Position numbers and translations under genes: made by a program | Source of the DNA: Candidatus Aegiribacteria sp. | GTDB taxonomy: Bacteria; Fermentibacterota; Fermentibacteria; Fermentibacterales; JCC-6 | Reading direction: 5' to 3' | Assembly: GCA_030600545.1 (NCBI GenBank) | Contig: JAUVLV010000006.1 | Location: 1 to 64,000, forward strand | Length of the DNA stretch: 64,000 bases | Part shown: piece after piece, positions 56,051-64,000 of the stretch | Layout: every line of letters begins with the position of its first letter | How positions within the stretch are numbered: the first letter of the stretch is position 1 | Notes under the pieces: model-generated | Databases searched by the model: none | Seen by the model: only the letters and a program-made list of their open reading frames with translations | Told to the model about the DNA's origin: nothing

Positions 56051-57499
56051 ATGAGAATTGTAAGTGGAAAAGACAATATATCGGAAATGTGTGCAGACCT
56101 TCTTCAGGATGAATCAAACCTGTCAGGTGCGTGGTGCGAATCCGCGGCCTGGCCTGAAAACGCGGATGAAGCCGCGGATTACATCAAAGAATGTTCGCGG
56201 AAGGGAATTCCTTTTACCGTTTCGGGAGGATTGACCGGTATATCTGGAGGAGCTCTCCCGGAGGGCGGTTCAGTAATATCATCATCATCGATGAAGAATA
56301 TCAGTATGCTTGATAACGGTAATGTTACAGCCTCCGCAGGAATTACGATCGAAGAGCTTAACAATTTCATATCCGCAAACGCGAAAGGCTTTTTTTACCC
56401 GCCTGATCCTACCGAGGAAACGGCTTCCGTAGGTGGTACTATTGCTACCGATGCTTCGGGTGCAGACAGTTATCTCTACGGATCAACAAGGAAATGGGTT
56501 GAAGGACTTCAGATCATTCTCCCGGGCGGCAGAATTCTGAACATAGAACGTGGTCATCACTTTTTTAAGAATCTCACCTGCATACACCCCGTTCTGGGCA
56601 CAATTCACCTGCCTTCCCTTTCAAGAGAACAGCCGCCGAAGAATACCGCAGGCTATTACATGCGCCCGAATATGGACCTGATAGATCTGTTCATCGGTTC
56701 GGAAGGAACACTTGGTTTCATTACCGAGGCGAAACTGAAACTGGCACCTGAACCTGAGTACCTTATAGATCTCTCTGTCTTTCCAGAAAAGGCCGAGTCC
56801 TTCTGGAAACTGTACGATTCATTGCTGCATGCCGAGAAACCGCTCCGGATAAGAGCCCTGGAAATGATGGATGACAGGTGCATCGCATTCATGCGAATGC
56901 ATCCCGGGGAGCTTCCCCCTCCTCCCGAGAACGCTGCATTTGTACTGCTTCTAAGAGCTGAAGCTGACAGTGATGAGCATCTTGAAGAAACTCTGGTTCT
57001 TCTTGATGAGATGCTGACCGAATCCAATGCAAGCCCGAATACTGCATGGGGGGGGTTCGAGCCCTCCGAGAGAAAGAGGATCAAGGATTTCAGACATGCG
57101 CTGCCCGAAGCGGTTAATCACTGTATTTCGGAATCGAGAAGGAAGTACCCCTTAATTCACAAATACGGCTCCGATGGCGCGGTTGGACCATTCAAGCTAA
57201 GGGAATACTACAACATAACGCGGAAGATACTGGAAGAAAGCGACCTTCCCTTCGTAATATTCGGCCATGCCGGACAGAGCCACATTCATGCCAACGCAAT
57301 ACCGGAAAATCCGCGCCAGATGGATCTGGCTGATGAAGCCATGAGGAGAATAGCAAAAGCAGCAGTGGAAATGGGAGGTACTATATCCGCCGAACACGGA
57401 CTGGGAAAGCTGAAATTTGATTATTTGAGCATGATGTATTCTGAGGATGAGATCAAAGCCATGGATGCTATAAAAAACAGGATCAGATCTTGCATTTAA
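56051..57499 (+). CDS. FAD-linked oxidase (GlcD/D-lactate dehydrogenase-like)
   Basis: PFTVSGGLTGISGGALPEGGSVIS; PDPTEETASVGGTIATDASG; GSEGTLGFITEAKLKL; GHAGQSHIHANAIP; SAEHGLGKLK. Confidence 0.9.
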   Translation: MRIVSGKDNISEMCADLLQDESNLSGAWCESAAWPENADEAADYIKECSRKGIPFTVSGGLTGISGGALPEGGSVISSSSMKNISMLDNGNVTASAGITIEELNNFISANAKGFFYPPDPTEETASVGGTIATDASGADSYLYGSTRKWVEGLQIILPGGRILNIERGHHFFKNLTCIHPVLGTIHLPSLSREQPPKNTAGYYMRPNMDLIDLFIGSEGTLGFITEAKLKLAPEPEYLIDLSVFPEKAESFWKLYDSLLHAEKPLRIRALEMMDDRCIAFMRMHPGELPPPPENAAFVLLLRAEADSDEHLEETLVLLDEMLTESNASPNTAWGGFEPSERKRIKDFRHALPEAVNHCISESRRKYPLIHKYGSDGAVGPFKLREYYNITRKILEESDLPFVIFGHAGQSHIHANAIPENPRQMDLADEAMRRIAKAAVEMGGTISAEHGLGKLKFDYLSMMYSEDEIKAMDAIKNRIRSCI

Positions 57500-57506
57500 G
57501 CATTAT

Positions 57507-59258
57507 TCAATTTTCCAAACTCCTTACATCCGCATAATCTTCGATTATTCTGCAGCCTCTTGAGTAATCCTTTTCTCTGCACGCGCGGATACTGTCCGCA
57601 ATATCACTCCGCATCTCAGACAGGATTTCAAGAAGTTCCTCACGGGTCGCATTGGGAAATTCCCTTGTCAGTATATCCTTTTTAAAAGCCGACGTTTTAT
57701 CAGGACCGTCCTCATCAGACAGGCAGTCAAGAGCAAAAAACCTTACATGGAACCTGTACGTTTCAATCGCCCTGAGCCTGTGTGCTTCAGTAAGAAAATT
57801 CTTACCAAGACCGCTGATATCCTTATCTGTATATATCTCCTTTATCGATTCCACTTCAAGCTTTTCAAGAGCTTTCAGCATCATTTTCACAATATCTTTC
57901 CTGATGATACCACCGCGTGGTTCCCAATGCCTGGCACGGTTCCTGGACAGGTACTTCTTTTCATTTCTCTGTATTGCAAACAGGTTATCGGAAAGTACCC
58001 AGGAAGGAATTATCTGATTGAATGCGGGTGGAACACCATCAACCGAACTGAACGGTTCGCAGATCAGTGAGAAGGGAAATTCAACTTTCTGGGGTAGTGC
58101 AGTTACACCTGTCGCTATAATGGTGTAAGGAGCCTCTGAAAAGTCCGCCGGGAATTTCATAGAACATGCCAGTCCGAAGAACATACCCTCGCCTGGCCTT
58201 ATTTCCTGATCGGGACGCCTTGATGTATGGTTGCTGCCAACGTTGGCTCCGTAACCGATGTTTCCTCTGCCTTCGGGCCATCTGGCGGCTATCAGAAGTG
58301 ATTGATGGTGAGCTGCTGTAAAAGGACCGGCCAGTGATGCCGTTATTTCACCCTCTGCAAGTACCGAATTGGGCCCAAGGAAGGATGACGATAACTTACC
58401 ATGTTTCTCGACCACTGACGCTTCCCCTAGTATGGATTTCTCTACGATGGCCATTGAATCCACTCTGGAGCCCCATTTCAGGATTGAATTCCTTACAAGA
58501 GCACCGTCCAATACTGAAGCAGGATTCAATTCTCCACCAAGTAAAGTACTGTTCCTCACCGCACAGGCGTTAACGATCGATACACGGGAACCGATCCAGC
58601 AGTTTTCAACAACGGGCGTATCCTGAATTCTACAGCTTCTTCCGATGACACCAGACTTCCTCGATATAAGCTTCGTTAAAAACTCATCGAGAAATGTACG
58701 GTACATCGCAAGGTTATCCGCTCGATCAGAGCCGCCTGAAAGCACCGATGCAAGAAGTACATCAAGAAAGGGGAACGATGGCACGTTCCTCTCCCCTGTT
58801 TCAACCCCGAGTTCAAGTTCAACTCCGCAACCGCACATGGAGCCATATTCGTACGTGAGCCTGCCGCAGTTCTCTATGACAGTACCCTCTCCAATATGGA
58901 GATTACGCAGCAGATTTGATCTTTCAATCCTGCATCCGGGTAGAATCGTAACATTCTCAAGGATACAGTTCCTGAGAACAGGGTTAAAGCTGCAGCCTTC
59001 TACTTCAGCTGAAGTCATGGCCATTTGTACTTCACCTGAAAAAATGCAGTTTCGAACAGAATTCAGCAGGGCATCACTGAATACTTTAACTCTGGACCAA
59101 TCCTCGGATGAGTTGCCGTTATCTTCAAGAAGCCTGATCTGGGAATCAGACAGAGATATCCAGCCTTCTGAAGTATCGTCGACCGTGAACAGTTCCTCTG
59201 AAGCCTTCCGGAAGACTTCCTTGAATTTCTGCCTGTAATTCATATTTCTATGCATCAT
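57507..59258 (-). CDS. Left-handed beta-helix (hexapeptide-like) protein, DUF4954-like
   Basis: Successive imperfect hexapeptide turns (CILENVTILPGCRIERSNLLRNLHIGEGTVIENCG; IGRSCRIQDTPVVENCWIGSRVSIVNAC); NVGSNHTSRRPDQEIRPGEGMFFGL. Confidence 0.65.
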   Translation of the reverse strand: MMHRNMNYRQKFKEVFRKASEELFTVDDTSEGWISLSDSQIRLLEDNGNSSEDWSRVKVFSDALLNSVRNCIFSGEVQMAMTSAEVEGCSFNPVLRNCILENVTILPGCRIERSNLLRNLHIGEGTVIENCGRLTYEYGSMCGCGVELELGVETGERNVPSFPFLDVLLASVLSGGSDRADNLAMYRTFLDEFLTKLISRKSGVIGRSCRIQDTPVVENCWIGSRVSIVNACAVRNSTLLGGELNPASVLDGALVRNSILKWGSRVDSMAIVEKSILGEASVVEKHGKLSSSFLGPNSVLAEGEITASLAGPFTAAHHQSLLIAARWPEGRGNIGYGANVGSNHTSRRPDQEIRPGEGMFFGLACSMKFPADFSEAPYTIIATGVTALPQKVEFPFSLICEPFSSVDGVPPAFNQIIPSWVLSDNLFAIQRNEKKYLSRNRARHWEPRGGIIRKDIVKMMLKALEKLEVESIKEIYTDKDISGLGKNFLTEAHRLRAIETYRFHVRFFALDCLSDEDGPDKTSAFKKDILTREFPNATREELLEILSEMRSDIADSIRACREKDYSRGCRIIEDYADVRSLEN

Positions 59259-59264
59259 GGTCCC

Positions 59265-60707
59265 TTAATCCAGGGTCTCAAGCACCGATACAAAGAACTT
59301 CCAGAAACGCTGAAGGGAAGAAATGCTGGCTCTTTCGCCGGGTATGTGAACATCCCTGATATCAGGACCCATGGATATCATATCCATTCCCCCCACTCTG
59401 TCACCTATAATGCCGCATTCCAGCCCGGCATGTATGGATTCGATTCGTGGTTCATTTCCCGAGACTTCCCTGTATATCTCAATAAGTTTTTCAAGCAGTT
59501 CGGATTTCGGATCAGGCATCCACCCGGGATACGAGCCACCTATGGTGAATGTGCATCCTGCCATCCGCGCAATAGCAGCGATTTTGTTTCCAAGAGCGAT
59601 TTTCGCGGTTGCCAGCGAACTTCTTGCGGATAGCTCAACAGCGAACTCATTATCATTCATGGAAACAATAGAAAGGTTGACCGAAGTTTCTACCAGTCCG
59701 TTTATCACGCCACTCATCTTTTCCACACCATGTGGAAGAACAAGGAGCAGTTCCGCAATCTTCAAACTGGTTGCATAATCTACAGGTTCAGCCTTAAGAG
59801 GTTCATGCTCCATCCGGACTTGAATTCCATCTTCGATACCCATGTATTCAAGTGCCAGCTCAACTGATACCTGATTCAGGTATTCAATTGCTGAATTAAG
59901 CTCTTCATGCGGGAAATGGACAAGAGCGGCTGCATTTCGCGGTATCGCGTTTCTCTTTGTACCTCCAGAGATGTCAGCTATGAGGCAGTTATAATTTACA
60001 CAGAGATCTCTGAGAATTCGTCCAAGAAAACGGATCGCGTTTCCACGGTTCTTGTCTATTTCCATTCCGGAATGACCGCCCTTCAGCCCGGCGATTTCAA
60101 GACGATAACAGTTTACAGATTCGGATCGTTCCAGAGGCATTTCCAGATGAAAATCCATTCCACCTGCACATCCTACCGTAAACATTCCCTCATCCTCCGA
60201 ATCAAGATTTATCAAACGCCTGAACTTCATCCACTCCGGGTCAAGGTTACCGGCTCCCGTCATTCCCCTTTCTTCATCTGTTGTAAAAAGACATTCCAGT
60301 GGAGGGTGGGAAATGTTTTTGGAATCCAGTACTGCAAGCATAATCGCAACACCGATCCCGTTATCCGCTCCAAGAGTAGTATCGGGAGATGTAACCCAGT
60401 CACCCTGGATGACCGGAACTATGGGATCTTTTGAATGATCATGGTTGCTTTCATCCGTTTTTTCCGGAACAATATCGACATGAGCCTGCAGGACAAGTCC
60501 GGGATGATCAGCTGCCATACCTGAACCTTCAGCACAGATAAGAACATTATTTTCACCATCCCGTTTGCATTCCAGATTCCTTTTCTCAGCGAATTCAACC
60601 AGAAAATCCGTAATTCTCTTCTCCTCACCTGACGGCCTGGGAATTCTGCTTATTTCCTCAAACCAGTACCAGACTTCTTTCGGCTCGATGTTCTCTAATA
60701 TTCTCAT
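59265..60707 (-). CDS. pepD: Aminoacyl-histidine dipeptidase (M20, PepD-like)
   Basis: VWYWFEEISRIPRPSGEEKRITDFLVEFA; LQAHVDIVPEK; TLGADNGIGVAIMLAVLD; FTTDEERGMTGA; LKGGHSGMEIDKNRGNA. Confidence 0.93.
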   Translation of the reverse strand: MRILENIEPKEVWYWFEEISRIPRPSGEEKRITDFLVEFAEKRNLECKRDGENNVLICAEGSGMAADHPGLVLQAHVDIVPEKTDESNHDHSKDPIVPVIQGDWVTSPDTTLGADNGIGVAIMLAVLDSKNISHPPLECLFTTDEERGMTGAGNLDPEWMKFRRLINLDSEDEGMFTVGCAGGMDFHLEMPLERSESVNCYRLEIAGLKGGHSGMEIDKNRGNAIRFLGRILRDLCVNYNCLIADISGGTKRNAIPRNAAALVHFPHEELNSAIEYLNQVSVELALEYMGIEDGIQVRMEHEPLKAEPVDYATSLKIAELLLVLPHGVEKMSGVINGLVETSVNLSIVSMNDNEFAVELSARSSLATAKIALGNKIAAIARMAGCTFTIGGSYPGWMPDPKSELLEKLIEIYREVSGNEPRIESIHAGLECGIIGDRVGGMDMISMGPDIRDVHIPGERASISSLQRFWKFFVSVLETLD

Positions 60708-60713
60708 CTATAC

Positions 60714-61448
60714 TTACCTTTCGTATCTCTCGAATTCATGATGTATACTTTCACCCGGACTTCTGAATGTGTTGAGGAAATATCCAAAGAAAATGTTTCC
60801 TGTGTCAATCGATGGCCCATCATCAAGCACCGATTGCAGATCAATGCCATTATCCTTCAGGAGTTTAGCCTCCTCAGAGAAGAATCTGTTACCTTCACTG
60901 CGGGCAAATTCAGGATGGAACTGCATGCTGAAAAGGTTCTTCTTTCTGTCAATGAAAGCCTGGATTTCTGTATGACCGTTCCTGGCTATTAACTCAGCCG
61001 TTTGGGGAATTGCAAGCACTCTGTCAAAATGTGATTGAAAAACTCTTGAAACGGGCGCGACTCCCGGTATTTCCAGTCCAGCGCCCGTCATTTCCACATC
61101 GATCCAGCCTGCTTCCAAACCATTGGGACAGCTGCCTACAGCTGAAGATCCCTGAAGGGCTCTGCAGATAAGCTGATGACCGTAACAAACACCCATCTGA
61201 GGAATACCCGCCTTAACACATTTTCTTACAATATGTTCCGCACCTTCAAGGAATTCCGCATCTGAACATATGGATAAGCTTGATCCGGTATGCATTACAT
61301 GTGAATACTCAAGGGGGTCGGGAAAACTTTCACCAGAATAGACATAAATCGATGTTGAATCACAGCCATCAGGAAACCATCTTCTGAAAAGAGGTGCCTC
61401 TGAACGATCGGATGAATAATCAAGTATCAGAACATTTTCAGGATTCAT
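60714..61448 (-). CDS. Class I glutamine amidotransferase-like protein
   Basis: KAGIPQMGVCYGHQLICRALQG; FSMQFHPEFARSEG (Cys-His-Glu triad); start at MNPENVLILDY. Confidence 0.88.
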   Translation of the reverse strand: MNPENVLILDYSSDRSEAPLFRRWFPDGCDSTSIYVYSGESFPDPLEYSHVMHTGSSLSICSDAEFLEGAEHIVRKCVKAGIPQMGVCYGHQLICRALQGSSAVGSCPNGLEAGWIDVEMTGAGLEIPGVAPVSRVFQSHFDRVLAIPQTAELIARNGHTEIQAFIDRKKNLFSMQFHPEFARSEGNRFFSEEAKLLKDNGIDLQSVLDDGPSIDTGNIFFGYFLNTFRSPGESIHHEFERYER

Positions 61449-61455
61449 GTTTTCC

Positions 61456-61872
61456 TCAGGATTTCCTGATGATGATATCGTAGCTGAGTTCCGCTTTTCC
61501 CCGAAGCATTTCACTTACACCGCAATATTTCTCCTGAGAAAGACTTACAGCCCGTTCGATTTTTTTGCGCGGCAGATCCTCACCTGTGAAAACGAACTCA
61601 ACTTTTATGTGTTTGAATATCTTAGGATGCTTTTCAGTAGTTTCAGCGCTGGCTTTTACAGTAAGTTCGTAATCCCTGACTTTCATTTTTTCCAGGATGG
61701 AAACTGCATCCATACCTGTGCAGCCAATAAGGGCTGCAAGTATAAGATTCTTGGGTCTCGGCCCTCGATTCTGGCCTCCGTGTTCAGCGGATCCGTCGAT
61801 TGTGAATGTGTGATTGTCCTGGCTTATCGAGAATTCAAGACCTCCCTGCCAGACAGCCGTACTACTTGGCAT
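61456..61872 (-). CDS. OsmC family protein
   Basis: PRPKNLILAALIGCTGMDAVSILEKMKV..VEFVFTGEDLPRKKIERAVSLSQEKYCGVSEML. Confidence 0.9.
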   Translation of the reverse strand: MPSSTAVWQGGLEFSISQDNHTFTIDGSAEHGGQNRGPRPKNLILAALIGCTGMDAVSILEKMKVRDYELTVKASAETTEKHPKIFKHIKVEFVFTGEDLPRKKIERAVSLSQEKYCGVSEMLRGKAELSYDIIIRKS

Positions 61873-62035
61873 TATACACTCCGTTTCTTCAGCATGAACA
61901 GTATCGAATTTTCAATATCATAATACAAATAAACAGGTGTAATGAATACGGCTGGTCAGCTTCATGCAGAACACAGGATAGGCTGAAAACTGAGTAATTG
62001 ATATAAGAAAACACAGCGGAAACAGTTGGGTTTAA

Positions 62036-62638
62036 TCAGGGGAAGCTGTTCAGTCCCATGAAATTCGTTACTTTCCACTGGTCATCATCTTTTACAAGAT
62101 TAGCTTCGTAGGGAAGCTGAACCCCCGATGCAGTACTGAATATCAGCGGAATGACAAGCTCGTCACCGTTGATCGAATATTCGCCTATCTGCATGTCATA
62201 TAGTGAATAACGGGCTTTCATAACGGGAAGCACGATTGTATTTTTTAAATAGTCAATTGATGACCAGTCATCTATTTCATCCGCAGTTGCCGTATAGCCT
62301 GCAGCGCTCAATCTGGACATCGTAGATTCTTCGTTGTCTTCTATACTCTCCTTTAGAATATCCAGCATTATGTCTATTTCATCCAGTCCATCTTCGGAGA
62401 TAAGCTGTGATATCATAAAGCTATCACCAGTTTTCAGAGCCTGCAAAAACTCCTGGAGCACAGATGACGGGTCATTAACTAAAGTATCAGCAGACACGTT
62501 TTCAACGGGGATGGGAACCTCTTCCGTGGTCTGAAGTGAATCCTGTGAGGAAGGGACATCCTCAATAGGTTGAGCGTAGACACTTGCAGCAAACATCACC
62601 ATCAATACGGTCAGAAATGTTATTTGTTTCAACAACAC
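62036..62638 (-). CDS. Secreted hypothetical protein
   Basis: Signal peptide LLKQITFLTVLMVMFAASVYAQP; conserved-looking SSVLQEFLQALKTGDSFMISQLISEDG. Confidence 0.6.
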   Translation of the reverse strand: MLLKQITFLTVLMVMFAASVYAQPIEDVPSSQDSLQTTEEVPIPVENVSADTLVNDPSSVLQEFLQALKTGDSFMISQLISEDGLDEIDIMLDILKESIEDNEESTMSRLSAAGYTATADEIDDWSSIDYLKNTIVLPVMKARYSLYDMQIGEYSINGDELVIPLIFSTASGVQLPYEANLVKDDDQWKVTNFMGLNSFP

Positions 62639-62825
62639 CCTCCTCAGATATCAAGAGACTCCAAACACATAAAATAAATAGTGAATAAAAGCAAGGAGAG
62701 CAAATCACACTTTTACTGCCTCTGCATACTGCCGGACTCATCATCTGCTACGCATTCCATAAGTCCAACAGGGACAATATGATTAAGCAATTCTACTGAT
62801 ACAAGGACAAAGCACTCCATTGCAC

Positions 62826-64000
62826 TTACTCAGAACCCCAAATGCCGAGCGTTTCGAGAACAATTCTGTAGGACAGCTCAAGTCCCTTCACAGCAACCCA
62901 TTCTTTTCTGGAGTGAAATAGCTCCCCTCCTGTGGGCAGATTAACAGTGGGTATTCCCATAAAAGACAATCTGGAGCCATCTGTACCACCGCGAATTGAG
63001 CTTTCCTCCGGTTCAAGCCCCGCTGCCTTTGTTCCCCTGAGAGCGAATTCCACCGCCCTTTTGTCCTCCCGAAGGATCTCTCCGGGATTTCTGTACTGTT
63101 CCGACAATTCCAGAGATATTTCCGCTCTCGGATATTTTACCTGAATCCATTTTTCAAGGCTCTTCATCGTTTCAATCCTTGATTCCATTCCTTCGGATGT
63201 AAAATCACGTAAAATCATCTTCAGATCTCCCTCAGAGGTAACAGATGATATGGAAAGCGGGTAATGATATCCCTCATCGCCCGAACTGTTTTCCGGCATT
63301 TCTTCGGAAACTATCGATCCTACAATATCAGCCAGAACCCTTACCGCGTTTACCATTATTCCCTTGGCACTTCCGGGATGTACTTCTCTTCCCTTCACAT
63401 TCCAGTTCGCAGACCAGGCATTAAAAGTCTGGATATCAACTTTTCCGACGGAACCTCCATCGATAGTATAGGCGAAATCGGCACCGAACCTCTCCGTGTC
63501 AAAATTATCCATACCCCTTCCCACTTCTTCATCGGTTGTAAAAGCAATCCTCAGCGGTGGTCTGGGTATTCCTCCGTCGCTTATCAGAGTTCGCAGTATT
63601 TTCATAATGATTGCAACGCCAGCCTTGTCATCGGCACCAAGAAGTGTTGTCCCGTCTGAAGTGATAATAGTATTTCCAACATATCTTAGCATATCAGTCG
63701 TATCGGATGGATCAATCACCACCCCATCGCAAAGCTCAATTGGATTTCCATCCCAGTTATGATGAAGAACGGGGTTCACGTTTTCACCCGGGGCTTCCGG
63801 TGAAGTGTCCACATGGGCAAGAAGGCCTATCACAGTATCTCCGTATCCGTCTCCGGGCAGTGAAGCATAGAGAGTGCCCTTCTCATCAAGTTCAATATCA
63901 TCCATCCCCAATTCCATGAGTTCGTCCTCAAGTACTCTCAGGAATTTAATCTGCCTGTCAGTAGATGGCGATGCCGAAGAGGACGAATCGGAAGCGGTAT
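62826..64000 (-). CDS. pepT: Peptidase T (M20B), 5' end truncated by the window edge
   Basis: GLLAHVDTSPEAPGENVNP; TLLGADDKAGVAIIMKIL; AFTTDEEVGRGMDNFD; reading frame stays open through 63918-64000 (..SPSTDRQIKFLRVLEDELM). Confidence 0.92.
   Translation of the reverse strand, partial: TASDSSSSASPSTDRQIKFLRVLEDELMELGMDDIELDEKGTLYASLPGDGYGDTVIGLLAHVDTSPEAPGENVNPVLHHNWDGNPIELCDGVVIDPSDTTDMLRYVGNTIITSDGTTLLGADDKAGVAIIMKILRTLISDGGIPRPPLRIAFTTDEEVGRGMDNFDTERFGADFAYTIDGGSVGKVDIQTFNAWSANWNVKGREVHPGSAKGIMVNAVRVLADIVGSIVSEEMPENSSGDEGYHYPLSISSVTSEGDLKMILRDFTSEGMESRIETMKSLEKWIQVKYPRAEISLELSEQYRNPGEILREDKRAVEFALRGTKAAGLEPEESSIRGGTDGSRLSFMGIPTVNLPTGGELFHSRKEWVAVKGLELSYRIVLETLGIWGSE

Overview
The window is a mostly bacterial housekeeping region. 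Its FlgD/T9SS-like C-terminal sorting domains hint at an FCB-group or candidate-phylum genome, but this is inference only. Left side: a rpsF-ssb-ssb2-rpsR-DUF2232-rplI-tsaD-acpS-nnr-HD operon. Middle and right: purH/nadE/rnr, pcm/rarA, apt, tRNA-Pro x2, MerR, DnaJ-TPR, rpsT, a DtxR-FeoA-FeoB iron locus, glgC, a DUF2089/SHOCT module, glmS/glmM, tRNA-Thr, leuCD-like genes, pepD and pepT. The accessory part is about 9.4-18 kb. It holds a run of co-oriented genes (ORF6N, a secreted propeller, a PQQ-propeller with a sorting domain, a GNAT) separated by three intergenic folds. By hand-folding these look like integron attC sites: AAC/GTT outer pairs, a short unpaired spacer, and an L-stem with single extra bases on the left arm. 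No integrase is in the window, so this would be a CALIN-type array. An IS110-family transposase lies next to it. Just downstream, an AbiEi/AbiEii module is bracketed by a ~152 bp direct repeat of the 3' end plus 3' UTR of the neighbouring GGDEF-HEAT gene. Coding differences between the two copies are nearly all synonymous. A second, smaller case occurs around a methyltransferase at 47.2-48.0 kb, flanked by duplicated 3' ends of a SHOCT-domain gene. Other points: a probable S6 leader RNA, a DtxR-type operator, tandem paralogue pairs, and several degenerate or unusual domain proteins. All homology calls are from reading the protein sequences. No searches were run.
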